A stretch of DNA of 64,000 bases from positions 51,803-115,802 of the forward strand of contig CADCFQ010000014.1 of assembly GCA_902800795.1 (NCBI GenBank). The letters run 5' to 3'. Each line of letters starts with the position of its first letter. The stretch's first letter is position 1. A program made the translations under genes and the position numbers. This DNA is from an uncultured Ruminococcus sp. GTDB taxonomy: Bacteria; Bacillota; Clostridia; Oscillospirales; Ruminococcaceae. Shown here piece by piece: positions 33,992-42,282 of the stretch. The notes below the pieces were generated by a model. The model was given only the letters and a program-made list of their open reading frames with translations, did not search any database and had not been told where the DNA came from.

Positions 33992-35356
33992 ATGAATTTA
34001 AGAAGACTCGGCATTTGTGCGGCAGCGGCGGTAACTGCGCTGACAATGATGACTGCCCAGGTGTTCGCAGACCCGGCTTATGTGGATCCGAACCAGCAGT
34101 ATACGGATCCCAACCAGCAGTATGTCGATCCGAACCAGCAGTATGCTGACCCAACGATACCGCCGGATTATCAGGACCCCTATACAAACCCGATAACAGA
34201 CCCGACAACGACCGATGTCTCTTTGGTGACGGATGTGCCTACGCAGACACTTGCGACAGACACTCAGCCTGTTACCCAGGCGCCGGTGGAGACCCAGCCG
34301 ACCGAGGTCCAGACCACCTACACTCCCCCCGAGCCTACATCTTCGCCGGCTAATATAAAGCTTACGCTAAGCGAAGTCAAGGACAGGAAGTTCACTGCCG
34401 AGATAATAGTTGACTCACCGAAGAAGATAGCCAACGCCCAGTTCTCCATAGAATACGATCAGGCACTCATCAAGTATGAGGGCTGCGAGCACAACGACGA
34501 GGCAGGCGGAATGGCAGTTGAAAATTCCTTCGACGGCAAGTTCGTTTACAACTATGTAAACCCCGAGGGAACAGCTTTCGCAGGAACATTCTGCACTGTG
34601 ACATTCTCGATAATCGACGATGCGCTGTCCTCCTCCGTTCTTTATCTTACAGCAAACGACCTTAGCGACGAAAACGGCGTGGCTATTGCCTGCCAGTCCG
34701 AGAACGCTATACTGAGATATCAGGCCGAGGAATCATCGGCGGCCGAGGACGACTCGATCTACCGTGAGGTAAAGCTCCTCCTCTCTAAGAGCCCCTACAC
34801 CCCCAAGGACCTTATCGCTGACGGCGACATCACCGCTGTGAACATCGAGACCGGAAGCATCCTTGAATACAAGGACGGCAAGTTCTATGCTTATGCCGAG
34901 GGACAGACAAAGGTAACTATCGAATATGCCGACGGCTCTGTGGCAAAGCTTCTTGTGAAGATCGAGAACGACGGCGTGACCACCACCGCCCAGACCACCA
35001 CAACAACGGCCTCAGCCGCTAAGAAGGACGACGGCGAAAGCAGCTCCTCCGTTATGATGTTTATCATCATCGGCATTGTTGTAGTGCTGGGGATCGCCGC
35101 TGTTATCTTTGAGTACTTCATGATAGTCAAGAAGAGAGAGCCCGACGATGACGAGTTCGACGAGCAGTCTTACAGCAAGCAGAACGATCCCAATGCTCCC
35201 GCACAGGACGCCGACGATCAGGACTATGCTGACGATGAGTACTATGACGACGAAGGCTATGACGACGAAAGCTATGACGATCAGGGATATGACGATCAAG
35301 GCTATGACGATCAGGGATACGATGATAACTACGATCAGGAGCCCGAAGATAAATAA
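33992..35356 (+). CDS. membrane-anchored cohesin-like surface protein with acidic cytoplasmic tail
   Basis: 454 aa. Signal peptide (1-26), DPNQQY repeats (about 30-52), a Thr/Pro-rich linker, then a domain (about 115-245) that looks like a cohesin/dockerin-partner fold: IKLTLSEVKDRKFTAEIIVD, AQFSIEYDQALIKYEGCE and GTFCTVTFSIIDD. A further beta domain precedes a single transmembrane helix (about 355-378), and the C-terminal cytoplasmic tail is almost entirely Asp/Glu/Tyr/Gln with YDDQG repeats. Cohesins bind dockerins in cellulosome assembly, but isolated cohesin-like domains also occur outside cellulosomes, so scaffolding here is a hypothesis. No dockerin is seen in the window. Starts 33 bases after the GGDEF gene. 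Confidence 0.72.
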   Translation: MNLRRLGICAAAAVTALTMMTAQVFADPAYVDPNQQYTDPNQQYVDPNQQYADPTIPPDYQDPYTNPITDPTTTDVSLVTDVPTQTLATDTQPVTQAPVETQPTEVQTTYTPPEPTSSPANIKLTLSEVKDRKFTAEIIVDSPKKIANAQFSIEYDQALIKYEGCEHNDEAGGMAVENSFDGKFVYNYVNPEGTAFAGTFCTVTFSIIDDALSSSVLYLTANDLSDENGVAIACQSENAILRYQAEESSAAEDDSIYREVKLLLSKSPYTPKDLIADGDITAVNIETGSILEYKDGKFYAYAEGQTKVTIEYADGSVAKLLVKIENDGVTTTAQTTTTTASAAKKDDGESSSSVMMFIIIGIVVVLGIAAVIFEYFMIVKKREPDDDEFDEQSYSKQNDPNAPAQDADDQDYADDEYYDDEGYDDESYDDQGYDDQGYDDQGYDDNYDQEPEDK

Positions 35357-35367
35357 ACAAAATGCTC

Positions 35368-35402
35368 AAAACAGCGTCCCGCCGAGGACGCTGTTTTTGT
35401 GA
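35368..35402 (+). terminator. intrinsic terminator
   Basis: AAAACAGCGTCC pairs with GGACGCTGTTTT around CGCCGA, ending in a T-run. Confidence 0.88.
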
Positions 35403-35411
35403 TATAACACA

Positions 35412-35440
35412 TTTACATTGATTTTAGATTATGTTATAAT
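35412..35440 (+). promoter_or_regulatory. sigma-A promoter of the FN3-CAP gene
   Basis: -35 TTTACA (35412-35417), 17-base spacer, -10 TATAAT (35435-35440), immediately after the preceding terminator. Confidence 0.82.
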
Positions 35441-35485
35441 TACAGTATCGGAATAAACAAAATTACGATCAAGGGGTTGAAAAAA

Positions 35486-37135
35486 ATGAACAAGAAGTTA
35501 GTTTCTATCCTTGCTGCCGCCGTTATGACAACAGGCGCACCGGCAGCAGCACTGGTCCCTGCCATTGTGGCACAGGGCGAACCCGCAGTAGTCGTGGCCG
35601 AAGGTGAGACAGGCTTTACCGATCAGTATGTGAAGATCAAGAAGAGCTATGCCGCATCCGCTAAGGCTATCAGGATCTACTGGGAAAAGCAGGAGGGCGC
35701 TACCGGCTACAGAGTTTACAGACTGGAGTCCACAGGCTGGAAGGGCCTTGGAAATGTCGGTCCCAACACTCTCAGCTACTATGAGGGAAACCTTGAGAGC
35801 GGCACCGCTTACAGATACCTTGTAAGGGCTTACAAGAAGACAGACACAGGCTATGAATGGACACAGGTAAAGGGCGACAAGTTCGTTACCACAAAGCCTG
35901 AAAACGTTGTTTTCACCGAATCCGACCGCACAGACAGCTCTATCACCCTCAAGTGGAAGGTGACCAAGAGCAGCGGCTATGAGATCTACAAGAGAGAGCA
36001 CGGCGTTGAGACCGCCTGGACACTTGCAGGCACCACCGACCATATGAGCAAGAACAGCTTCAAGGTGACCGGTCTCAAGGGCGGCACAAGATATGACTTT
36101 GTTGTAAGAGCTTTCAGGACAGACGCAGACGGTGTTAAGAACAAGTCCGACTTTACCTTCACCTCTGACTTCACCGCTCCCGCAAATGTTAAGTTTACAA
36201 CACAGACCTGCGGCGTAGACAGGATCACCTTCAACTGGCAGAAGCAGAACGCTGCTACCGGCTACAGGGTATATAAGTATGTCGGCGGCAAGTGGACAGT
36301 ACTGGGCGAAGTTGACGCTTCCACCACCTCCTATACCGACAAGGGACTTAAAGAGGGTACAGAGTACCGCTACACAGTAAGGGCTATGCAGAAGATAAAT
36401 GCTACCACCACCCTTATGAGCCCCTCTTATAACAACAGATACCTCTGCACAATGCTTGACAAGTTCAAGTATACCTGCAAAGCCACGAACCACCTCTGCA
36501 CCGTTATAATGAACTATGCCGACGACGACAAGATCGACGGATACGACATTTACGCAAGAGAAAAGGGCACCACTGAGTGGCAGAAGATCGAGACTACCGA
36601 GGACGGCTACAGAGCTATCATCGAGGTATACGGGCTCGATCAGGGCAAGACCTGGCAGATCGGTATCAGAAGATACAAGATGATAAACAAAAAGAAGATC
36701 GTCGGAGCTTACACCTTCTTCTCCGTTGACGTTCCCACAAAGGAGAAATACGTCATCGATGATGAGTGCAAGAAGATGGTCGAGTATATGAATGCCGACA
36801 GAAAGAAAGCAGCCTTTGAGCCCCTGGAGATCGACAAGGATCTCTGTGCTCTTGCAGAAGTCAGAGCTTATGAGATCAAGGCAGACTATTCTCACACAAG
36901 ACCTGACGGAAGCAGCTCTTACTCCATAGCAGCTGATTTCGGCATCGGAAACATCATGGGCGAGAACTATGAGATGGGACCCACAATGAAGACAGCTAAA
37001 GATGTTTACACACTGTGGGCAGGCAACACTGTTACCAAGGGCAAGTATCTTGATCCTATGGGCAGCAGGATAGGCGTCGGCTGGTGTCCCAAGACCAACG
37101 GCTGGGTAGTCCTCATAGCTGACCTGCTGGCATAA
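35486..37135 (+). CDS. secreted FN3-repeat protein with C-terminal CAP/SCP domain
   Basis: 549 aa from ATG 35486 (AAGGGG 9 bases upstream; a TTG at 35477 has no room for one). Signal peptide (1-30), then three to four fibronectin type III-like repeats (about 45-415), each with a GYRVYR or GYDIYA strand and a GTEYRYTVRA-like strand. The C-terminal 120 residues match the CAP superfamily (SCP/PR-1/YkwD): ADRKKAAFEPLEIDKDL, ALAEVRAYEI, YSHTRPDGSS and GENYEMGP. CAP proteins are extracellular with poorly defined activities. FN3 repeats probably act as spacers or carbohydrate/protein contacts. Followed by a strong terminator. Confidence 0.85.
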   Translation: MNKKLVSILAAAVMTTGAPAAALVPAIVAQGEPAVVVAEGETGFTDQYVKIKKSYAASAKAIRIYWEKQEGATGYRVYRLESTGWKGLGNVGPNTLSYYEGNLESGTAYRYLVRAYKKTDTGYEWTQVKGDKFVTTKPENVVFTESDRTDSSITLKWKVTKSSGYEIYKREHGVETAWTLAGTTDHMSKNSFKVTGLKGGTRYDFVVRAFRTDADGVKNKSDFTFTSDFTAPANVKFTTQTCGVDRITFNWQKQNAATGYRVYKYVGGKWTVLGEVDASTTSYTDKGLKEGTEYRYTVRAMQKINATTTLMSPSYNNRYLCTMLDKFKYTCKATNHLCTVIMNYADDDKIDGYDIYAREKGTTEWQKIETTEDGYRAIIEVYGLDQGKTWQIGIRRYKMINKKKIVGAYTFFSVDVPTKEKYVIDDECKKMVEYMNADRKKAAFEPLEIDKDLCALAEVRAYEIKADYSHTRPDGSSSYSIAADFGIGNIMGENYEMGPTMKTAKDVYTLWAGNTVTKGKYLDPMGSRIGVGWCPKTNGWVVLIADLLA

Positions 37136-37204
37136 CGGGCCGCCGGTTTGATCTAAATCTATTGTTTGAGCCTTCAGCGCAGGCGCTGTGAACATAGCAA
37201 TATT

Positions 37205-37245
37205 AAAGGCACTTTCGTCAGGAATGACGAGAGTGCCTTTTTTTT
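37205..37245. terminator. bidirectional terminator
   Basis: AAAGGCACT..TCA pairs with TGA..AGTGCCTTT, followed by a run of eight T. The minus strand has TTTAATATT after the stem, so it may also serve coaX. Confidence 0.87.
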
Positions 37246-37262
37246 GCCTGAAAGTACGTTTT

Positions 37263-38033
37263 TTATTTCTTGTTCTTGTTATAGATAATATTCAGACCCT
37301 TCAGCAGCAGGTCATCGTCCACCACTATGCCCTTGCGCTTGCAGAGGGGGATGACCGTCGAGGCAAGGCCGCCTGTGGCGATAACGCTGCACTTCTGTCC
37401 CAGCTCTTCCTCGATGCGCTCCACCATGCCGTCGATAGCGCAGGCGTTGGAGTAAAGCAGACCGTTCCTGATACAGTCCACGGTGTTGGTACCGATTATC
37501 TTTTTCGGCCTGTCAAAGGATACCTTCGGCAGCTGTGCGGTCTTTGATACCAGCGCTTCCGCCGAAACGCCCACACCCGTCATGATAACGCCGCCACGGT
37601 AGCTCTTCTTCCCGTCGATAAGGGAAAGGGTGGTAGCCGTTCCCATATCGATGATTATCATCGGAGCCTCATACTCGTTAATGCCGGCAACTGCGTCAAC
37701 CGCAAGGTCGCTTCCAAGCTGGGCAGGGTTGTCGATAAGGATGCTAAGCCCCGTCTTTATCCCAGGTCCCACAGTCATCACGTCGGCGCCGATGTATTTC
37801 TCTATCGCCATTTTAACGGTGTTGGTCAGCGAGGGCACAACGCTCGAGATTATGGCGCCGTTTATCCCCTTGGGGTCAACGCCGTTCATCTCCATAGCTA
37901 TTTTCAGGTTTGCCGCATATTCAAGATCGGTAGCAGTCTGATCTGTGGATATGCGCTCTCTGAACAGTATCCCGTCATTCTCGATACAGCCGAGAACGAT
38001 ATTAGTGTTTCCTATATCAACAGCGAGCAGCAT
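37263..38033 (-). CDS. coaX: type III pantothenate kinase
   Basis: 256 aa, standard length. It phosphorylates pantothenate with ATP, the first committed step of coenzyme A synthesis. ASKHA motifs: LAVDIGNTNI (phosphate 1), VGPGIKTGL, GSDLAVDAVAG near 107-117, and IIDMGTATT near 126-134. AGGAGG precedes the ATG. Encoded after the ECF S-component and divergent from coaBC, making a compact CoA gene group. Confidence 0.95.
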   Translation of the reverse strand: MLLAVDIGNTNIVLGCIENDGILFRERISTDQTATDLEYAANLKIAMEMNGVDPKGINGAIISSVVPSLTNTVKMAIEKYIGADVMTVGPGIKTGLSILIDNPAQLGSDLAVDAVAGINEYEAPMIIIDMGTATTLSLIDGKKSYRGGVIMTGVGVSAEALVSKTAQLPKVSFDRPKKIIGTNTVDCIRNGLLYSNACAIDGMVERIEEELGQKCSVIATGGLASTVIPLCKRKGIVVDDDLLLKGLNIIYNKNKK

Positions 38034-38096
38034 AAGATTACCTCCTGTTATATCAATTCCCCCGCAGTCTCCTGCGGAGGAATCGGATCGTTTTTA

Positions 38097-38717
38097 TTAC
38101 TTCTTTGAGGGTATGAGTCTTGCCTTGAAAAGCGCTGTTCCCACAGCGGATGTTACCACTGTGCAGACCACCATCTCGAGCAGAGCATTGAAGCCTACAA
38201 AGGTGATTATGAACCAGATAACGTTCTTGCCGCCACGAAGCTCATTGAGCTTGTCGGTGTTCCAGAACAGCACAACAAGCGCCGACATAAACAGCAGCGT
38301 ATTGAAAAACGCAGCGCAGAAGCCTGTTATTCCGCAGGATACGGGCTTCTTGGTCTTGTTGTTGAGGAAGCTGAACACAAGTCCTGTGAGGAAGCCGTCA
38401 AGAAGTCTGGGGATAAATCTCTGGATGAATGTGAGCACAGGGCTGATGTTCACAAGAGCAGCACCGAGACCGCTGGGAACGCCTATGCCGAAGCACTGCA
38501 GATAGCTGAATATTCCGAAGATACCGCCAACGATAGCGCCGCCGATGGGGCCGCAGGCCACAGCTGCGATAGCGATCGGGATAACGTTGAGTGTTATGCT
38601 GAGCTCAGGATTTACCGGGATAGAGCCGATAGGAGTCATCGAGAAGATGATGACCAGAGCCGTCATAAGACCCATGATAACTAACTGACGTGTGCCGAAA
38701 AATGACTTTGTTTTCAT
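38097..38717 (-). CDS. ECF transporter S component, probable pantothenate type
   Basis: 206 aa, about six hydrophobic helices. Features of ECF substrate-binding subunits: an N-terminal short cytoplasmic stretch with TRQLVIMGLMTALVIIFS, then GSIPVNPELSITLNVIPIAI, and the CGPIGGAIVGGIFG loop. Substrate specificity is inferred from the gene neighbourhood: coaX lies 63 bases downstream and coaBC is divergent, so vitamin B5 uptake (PanT-like) is most likely; folate or another vitamin cannot be excluded. The shared EcfA/EcfT module is not encoded in the window. A long leader precedes it. Confidence 0.82.
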   Translation of the reverse strand: MKTKSFFGTRQLVIMGLMTALVIIFSMTPIGSIPVNPELSITLNVIPIAIAAVACGPIGGAIVGGIFGIFSYLQCFGIGVPSGLGAALVNISPVLTFIQRFIPRLLDGFLTGLVFSFLNNKTKKPVSCGITGFCAAFFNTLLFMSALVVLFWNTDKLNELRGGKNVIWFIITFVGFNALLEMVVCTVVTSAVGTALFKARLIPSKK

Positions 38718-38883
38718 TTGAAAACCTCCTTGTTATTATTCCTGTCATGCAGGATACAATACACCGGCGAAGTGTCGGGCTGCTTTTGCGCACCTGCGAG
38801 TCAGACTTGGAAAAGACCAATATCCGCTCGGCGCTGGGGCTCCCTCAAAACCGCCGCACATGGGTATCTCCCGTGCAAAGGAT
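38718..38883 (-). promoter_or_regulatory. candidate structured leader of the ECF S-component gene
   Basis: About 165 bases between a minus-strand -10 (TATAAT at 38884-38889) and the start codon. On the RNA strand it contains GCAC..GTGC, GGCG..CGCC, and TTGG/CCAA stems and GC-rich loops typical of a folded leader. I could not match it to THF, TPP, preQ1, cobalamin or FMN consensus. It may be a vitamin- or CoA-responsive element; unproven. Confidence 0.4.
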
Positions 38884-38986
38884 ATTATAACATAAAAAAT
38901 TTTAAAAAGCTATATCTTTTTTCTGAATTCTATGTTATAATATAAAACGAACGGTACCAAACAAGAAAAATCGGAGGTAATCAACA

Positions 38987-40186
38987 ATGCTTAAAGGAAA
39001 AACAGTGGTCCTTGCAGTCACCGGCTCCATTGCCGCATACAAAATGGCAAACGTCGCAAGAATGCTGATAAAGCTCGGTGCCGACGTTCAGGTGCTCATG
39101 ACGCAGAACGCCACACAGTTTATCAACCCCATAACCTTTGAGACCCTTACCGGCCACAAGTGCCTTATCGACACCTTTGACCGCAATTTCCAGTACAGCG
39201 TTGAACACGTTGCTCTGGCAAAGGCCGCCGACATCGTCCTTGTTGCGCCTGCCTCTGCAAACGTGATCGGCAAGATAGCCTGCGGCATAGCCGACGATAT
39301 GCTCACCACCACCGTCATGGCCTGCCCCTGCAAAAAGCTCGTCTCCCCTGCTATGAACCACAATATGATACACAATCCTATCGTTGCCGATAATATAAAG
39401 AAGCTTGCGTCCTACGGCTACGGCATAATAGACGCCGACAACGGTATGCTTGCAAACGGTGACATCGGCGACGGCCGTATGCCTGATGAGAGCGTGCTCG
39501 TTGAGCATATCATTAACGAGATAGCCTATGAGAAGGACCTGACAGGAAAGAGGGTCCTTGTTACGGCAGGCGCCACAAGAGAAGCCATAGACCCTGTGCG
39601 CTTTATCACCAACCATTCCAGCGGCAAGATGGGCATAGCTCTTGCAAGAGCCGCCGCTAACAGAGGAGCACAGGTCACGCTGGTCTATGCGGCTGTGACA
39701 GAGAAGCTGCCTATGTTCTGCGAGAATGTCCATGTTGAAAGTGCGGCTGATATGTACAGCGCCGTTATTGAGAGAGCACCCGAACAGGATATCATAATAA
39801 AGGCGGCTGCCGTGTCAGACTATACGCCTGTGACAACAGCTGACAGCAAGATAAAGAAAAAGGACGGCGACCTTAGCATACCGCTGAAGCGCACCCAGGA
39901 TATCCTAAAAGCCCTCGGCGAGCAGAGACGGGACGGACAGCTTATCTGCGGTTTCTCGATGGAGACAGACGATGTGCTGGAGAACTCCCGCAAAAAGCTG
40001 GCTTCAAAGGGCTGTGATATGATCTGTGCAAATTCCCTTCGCACAGAGGGCGCAGGCTTCGGAGTTGACACCAATGTCCTCACCCTTATCACCTCTGACA
40101 GCTGTGACGAGCTTCCCAAAATGTCCAAGGACGAAGCCGCTCACAAGGTGCTGGACAAGCTTCTCGATATTTCAGGTCGTTCCTGA
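38987..40186 (+). CDS. coaBC: bifunctional phosphopantothenoylcysteine decarboxylase / synthetase
   Basis: 399 aa. The N-terminal CoaC flavoprotein half (about 1-180) has VTGSIAAYK, VEHVALAKAAD (active His) and SPAMNHNM. The C-terminal CoaB half (about 185-399) has LVTAGATREAIDPVRFITN, HSSGKMG, and AAAVSDYTP plus KIKK. The enzyme joins Cys to phosphopantothenate and decarboxylates the product to phosphopantetheine. GGAGG ribosome binding site at 38971-38976. Divergent from the ECF/coaX pair. Confidence 0.96.
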   Translation: MLKGKTVVLAVTGSIAAYKMANVARMLIKLGADVQVLMTQNATQFINPITFETLTGHKCLIDTFDRNFQYSVEHVALAKAADIVLVAPASANVIGKIACGIADDMLTTTVMACPCKKLVSPAMNHNMIHNPIVADNIKKLASYGYGIIDADNGMLANGDIGDGRMPDESVLVEHIINEIAYEKDLTGKRVLVTAGATREAIDPVRFITNHSSGKMGIALARAAANRGAQVTLVYAAVTEKLPMFCENVHVESAADMYSAVIERAPEQDIIIKAAAVSDYTPVTTADSKIKKKDGDLSIPLKRTQDILKALGEQRRDGQLICGFSMETDDVLENSRKKLASKGCDMICANSLRTEGAGFGVDTNVLTLITSDSCDELPKMSKDEAAHKVLDKLLDISGRS

Positions 40187-40205
40187 CCGGACAGACAAGA
40201 CAGAC

Positions 40206-40243
40206 AAAAAGGGATCGCAAAAAAAAGCGGTCCCTTTTCTTTA
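40206..40243 (+). terminator. intrinsic terminator after coaBC
   Basis: AAAAGGGATCGC pairs with GCGGTCCCTTTT around an A-rich loop, followed by CTTT. Confidence 0.8.
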
Positions 40244-40246
40244 TGA

Positions 40247-40334
40247 CATCTACGTCTACATATACATATACATATACATATACATTAACATCTACATATA
40301 CATCTACATATACATCTACATATACATTAACAGT
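40247..40334. repeat. hexanucleotide microsatellite (CATATA/CATCTA)
   Basis: About fourteen 6-base units of the form (A)CATATA, CATCTA or CATTAA run without interruption. Nothing else is visible; it lies between convergent genes. Confidence 0.9.
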
Positions 40335-40360
40335 TGGCTTTGTTCAACAGGCTCCCGGCT

Positions 40361-40430
40361 CGTTGAGGCTTGTTGATATGTGTTGATAAGTGTTGAACTT
40401 TGCTGAACCTTGTTGAACGGTGTTCAACAA
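40361..40430. repeat. 10-base phased TGTTGA repeat array
   Basis: Seven consecutive 10-base blocks: CGTTGAGGCT, TGTTGATATG, TGTTGATAAG, TGTTGAACTT, TGCTGAACCT, TGTTGAACGG, TGTTCAACAA. The last is the palindrome TGTTCAACA, which also occurs at 40341-40349. The repeat length equals about one helical turn. Confidence 0.75.
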
Positions 40431-40491
40431 ACCCAGGCAATATGCAACTATGAAAAAGGAGCACCGCAAAAAGCTGTGCTCCTTATCGTTC

Positions 40492-42282
40492 TTATTCCAT
40501 TATGGACTCCGAGAACTCGTAATGCTCCTTGATGATAGCCTGGGGCTCCTCAAGAAGCGCCTTGGCTTCGGCAAGGGTCTGGCGGATCTCGCCGTTGTCA
40601 TGATCGTTCATCATGTGCTGTGCCTGGGTGAGAGCCTCTCTGCCCATCTCCACCTGATAGAGATAGAGTCCGTCCAGCCTTGCGGCTGCCTTGGTCTCAA
40701 GGTCGGCATAAACGTTCTTGATATCCTTGACGATGTTGTTTCTTATATCGTCGTAGTTTTCAAGAGCTATATCTATAACATCTGTCTGCTTCTTCTTTTT
40801 GAGTATCACGCTGAAAACAGACATGGTCTCCGGCGGGAACGCTTCACTGGTGGCAAAGAGCTTGACGCCCATTACCGAACGTGTAACGTTCTTGTTCAGC
40901 GACATCATTATCCTCTCGACAGACGGCGCCTTCGACACAGCCGAAAGATCCTCTATTCCCAGAGCGGAAGCAAGCTCCCTGCTCATCCTCTCCACAAGCT
41001 CTGCTATGCGGTCTCTGTGGGTCTCGATACAGGTCCTGTAAGCCTCTCCCACCTTTTCCATAAGGAAGGAATAGAAATACTTCTCTATATCGTCGGGACT
41101 GAAGATATCGTTGCCCTCTGCGTCCTGTCCTCTGCATTCAAGGATGCTTGAACGAAGCTTCGAGAAGAACTCATACATCCACTTCTCTGCTTCCTGCTGC
41201 ATCTCCAGTATCGAAAGATGGAGCTGGGGCTTCTTTTCGTTGAGCGCTGCTTCGAGCATCTTGCACTGATCCTCGAAATCACGGCTGCGCTCTTCAAGCT
41301 TTGCCTGGTCAAGCTCTGCCATATCGCTGATGATATTGAGCTTTGCGGCTGTCTCCGAACACATCTGGTCGAGCATAGTGAACACTCGCCTGTTTCTGAT
41401 AACGTCCTTCTGCATGATGATATCACGCTGGAGCGAAAGCTCGAACTGGAAGAACTGGGTCTCATAGAACTCTCTTGTTCCCTTGTCCACAGGTCTTTCC
41501 GTCTTTGTCTTTCTGCCAAGCTCGTCACGGGCGCTTATGCCGTAAACTATCGCATTGGGAACTATCCTCTCGGAGATATTGCGTATACGCCTTAGTATCT
41601 TCTCAACGTCTCTCTGGGTGTTCATAGCGTCTATCATGTTCACAAGGATGTAGAGCATACCGAACCGCTGGGGTCTGACATGGCTGGCAAGGAATATCTG
41701 CTCGGTCTCGGAGAACGGCAGCAGACAGGAAGCCGCAAACATTATAGCGTCCGCATTGACTATATAATCCATTACCTGCTTGTCGAGGGACTCCAGGTCC
41801 GAAAGGCCGGGAGTGTCAACGATCCTGAGCTCCTTGAGTATAGGTGAATTGTCCTTTATCTGAACATAGCTTATGGGGCTCGGGAACAGCTTCATCCTTT
41901 TTTCCAGCTGTTCTCTTGTTATATCCTCAAGGGTCAGCGGAACTCTCGTTCCGTTCTCAAGGATAGCCTCTACCGTCTGGATATTTCCATAGGTTATCTC
42001 GTTTATGGTATAGGTCTCGGGAGTTACATTTATCGGTGCAAGCTCTTTTCCGAGAAGAGCATTTATAACTGTGCTCTTGCCTCTCTTGAACTCGCCCAGT
42101 ATAACGAGGGTGAACGGCTCCTCGCATTTTTTCTCCACAGCCTGATCCCATTCTCTGAGCTCCCCGACGAATTCCTCGCCCAGGACCTCTGCGATCTTGT
42201 CGTTTGAAATAAGATCGCCCATTTTTTTACGGATAAGGGCTATGTCTTCGGAAACGTTTCTCTTGGTGACATTATCCATCAA
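40492..42282 (-). CDS. dynamin-like GTPase (second of the pair)
   Basis: 596 aa. Dynamin-family G domain at the N-terminus: GEFKRGKST (63-71, P-loop), the conserved Thr in PINVTPETYT (switch I), IVDTPGLSD (G3). The usual N/TKxD is NMID here. The remainder is predominantly helical with long charged stretches, as in bacterial dynamin-like stalks; no clear transmembrane helix. Expected to bind GTP and act on membranes, possibly as a heteromer with the other dynamin-like protein of this operon. The start overlaps the end of the M48-like gene by 11 bases; ATG codons at 42282 and 42279 are both possible. Confidence 0.86.
   Translation of the reverse strand: MMDNVTKRNVSEDIALIRKKMGDLISNDKIAEVLGEEFVGELREWDQAVEKKCEEPFTLVILGEFKRGKSTVINALLGKELAPINVTPETYTINEITYGNIQTVEAILENGTRVPLTLEDITREQLEKRMKLFPSPISYVQIKDNSPILKELRIVDTPGLSDLESLDKQVMDYIVNADAIMFAASCLLPFSETEQIFLASHVRPQRFGMLYILVNMIDAMNTQRDVEKILRRIRNISERIVPNAIVYGISARDELGRKTKTERPVDKGTREFYETQFFQFELSLQRDIIMQKDVIRNRRVFTMLDQMCSETAAKLNIISDMAELDQAKLEERSRDFEDQCKMLEAALNEKKPQLHLSILEMQQEAEKWMYEFFSKLRSSILECRGQDAEGNDIFSPDDIEKYFYSFLMEKVGEAYRTCIETHRDRIAELVERMSRELASALGIEDLSAVSKAPSVERIMMSLNKNVTRSVMGVKLFATSEAFPPETMSVFSVILKKKKQTDVIDIALENYDDIRNNIVKDIKNVYADLETKAAARLDGLYLYQVEMGREALTQAQHMMNDHDNGEIRQTLAEAKALLEEPQAIIKEHYEFSESIME

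Noticed and set aside
35498..37195. 565-codon minus-strand ORF
   Set aside because: Antisense of the FN3-CAP gene, which has a signal peptide, promoter, ribosome binding site and recognisable domains; the antisense frame has none.
40247..40430. Possible CRISPR array
   Set aside because: Units are 6 and 10 bases with no unique spacers; this is a microsatellite plus a short phased repeat.
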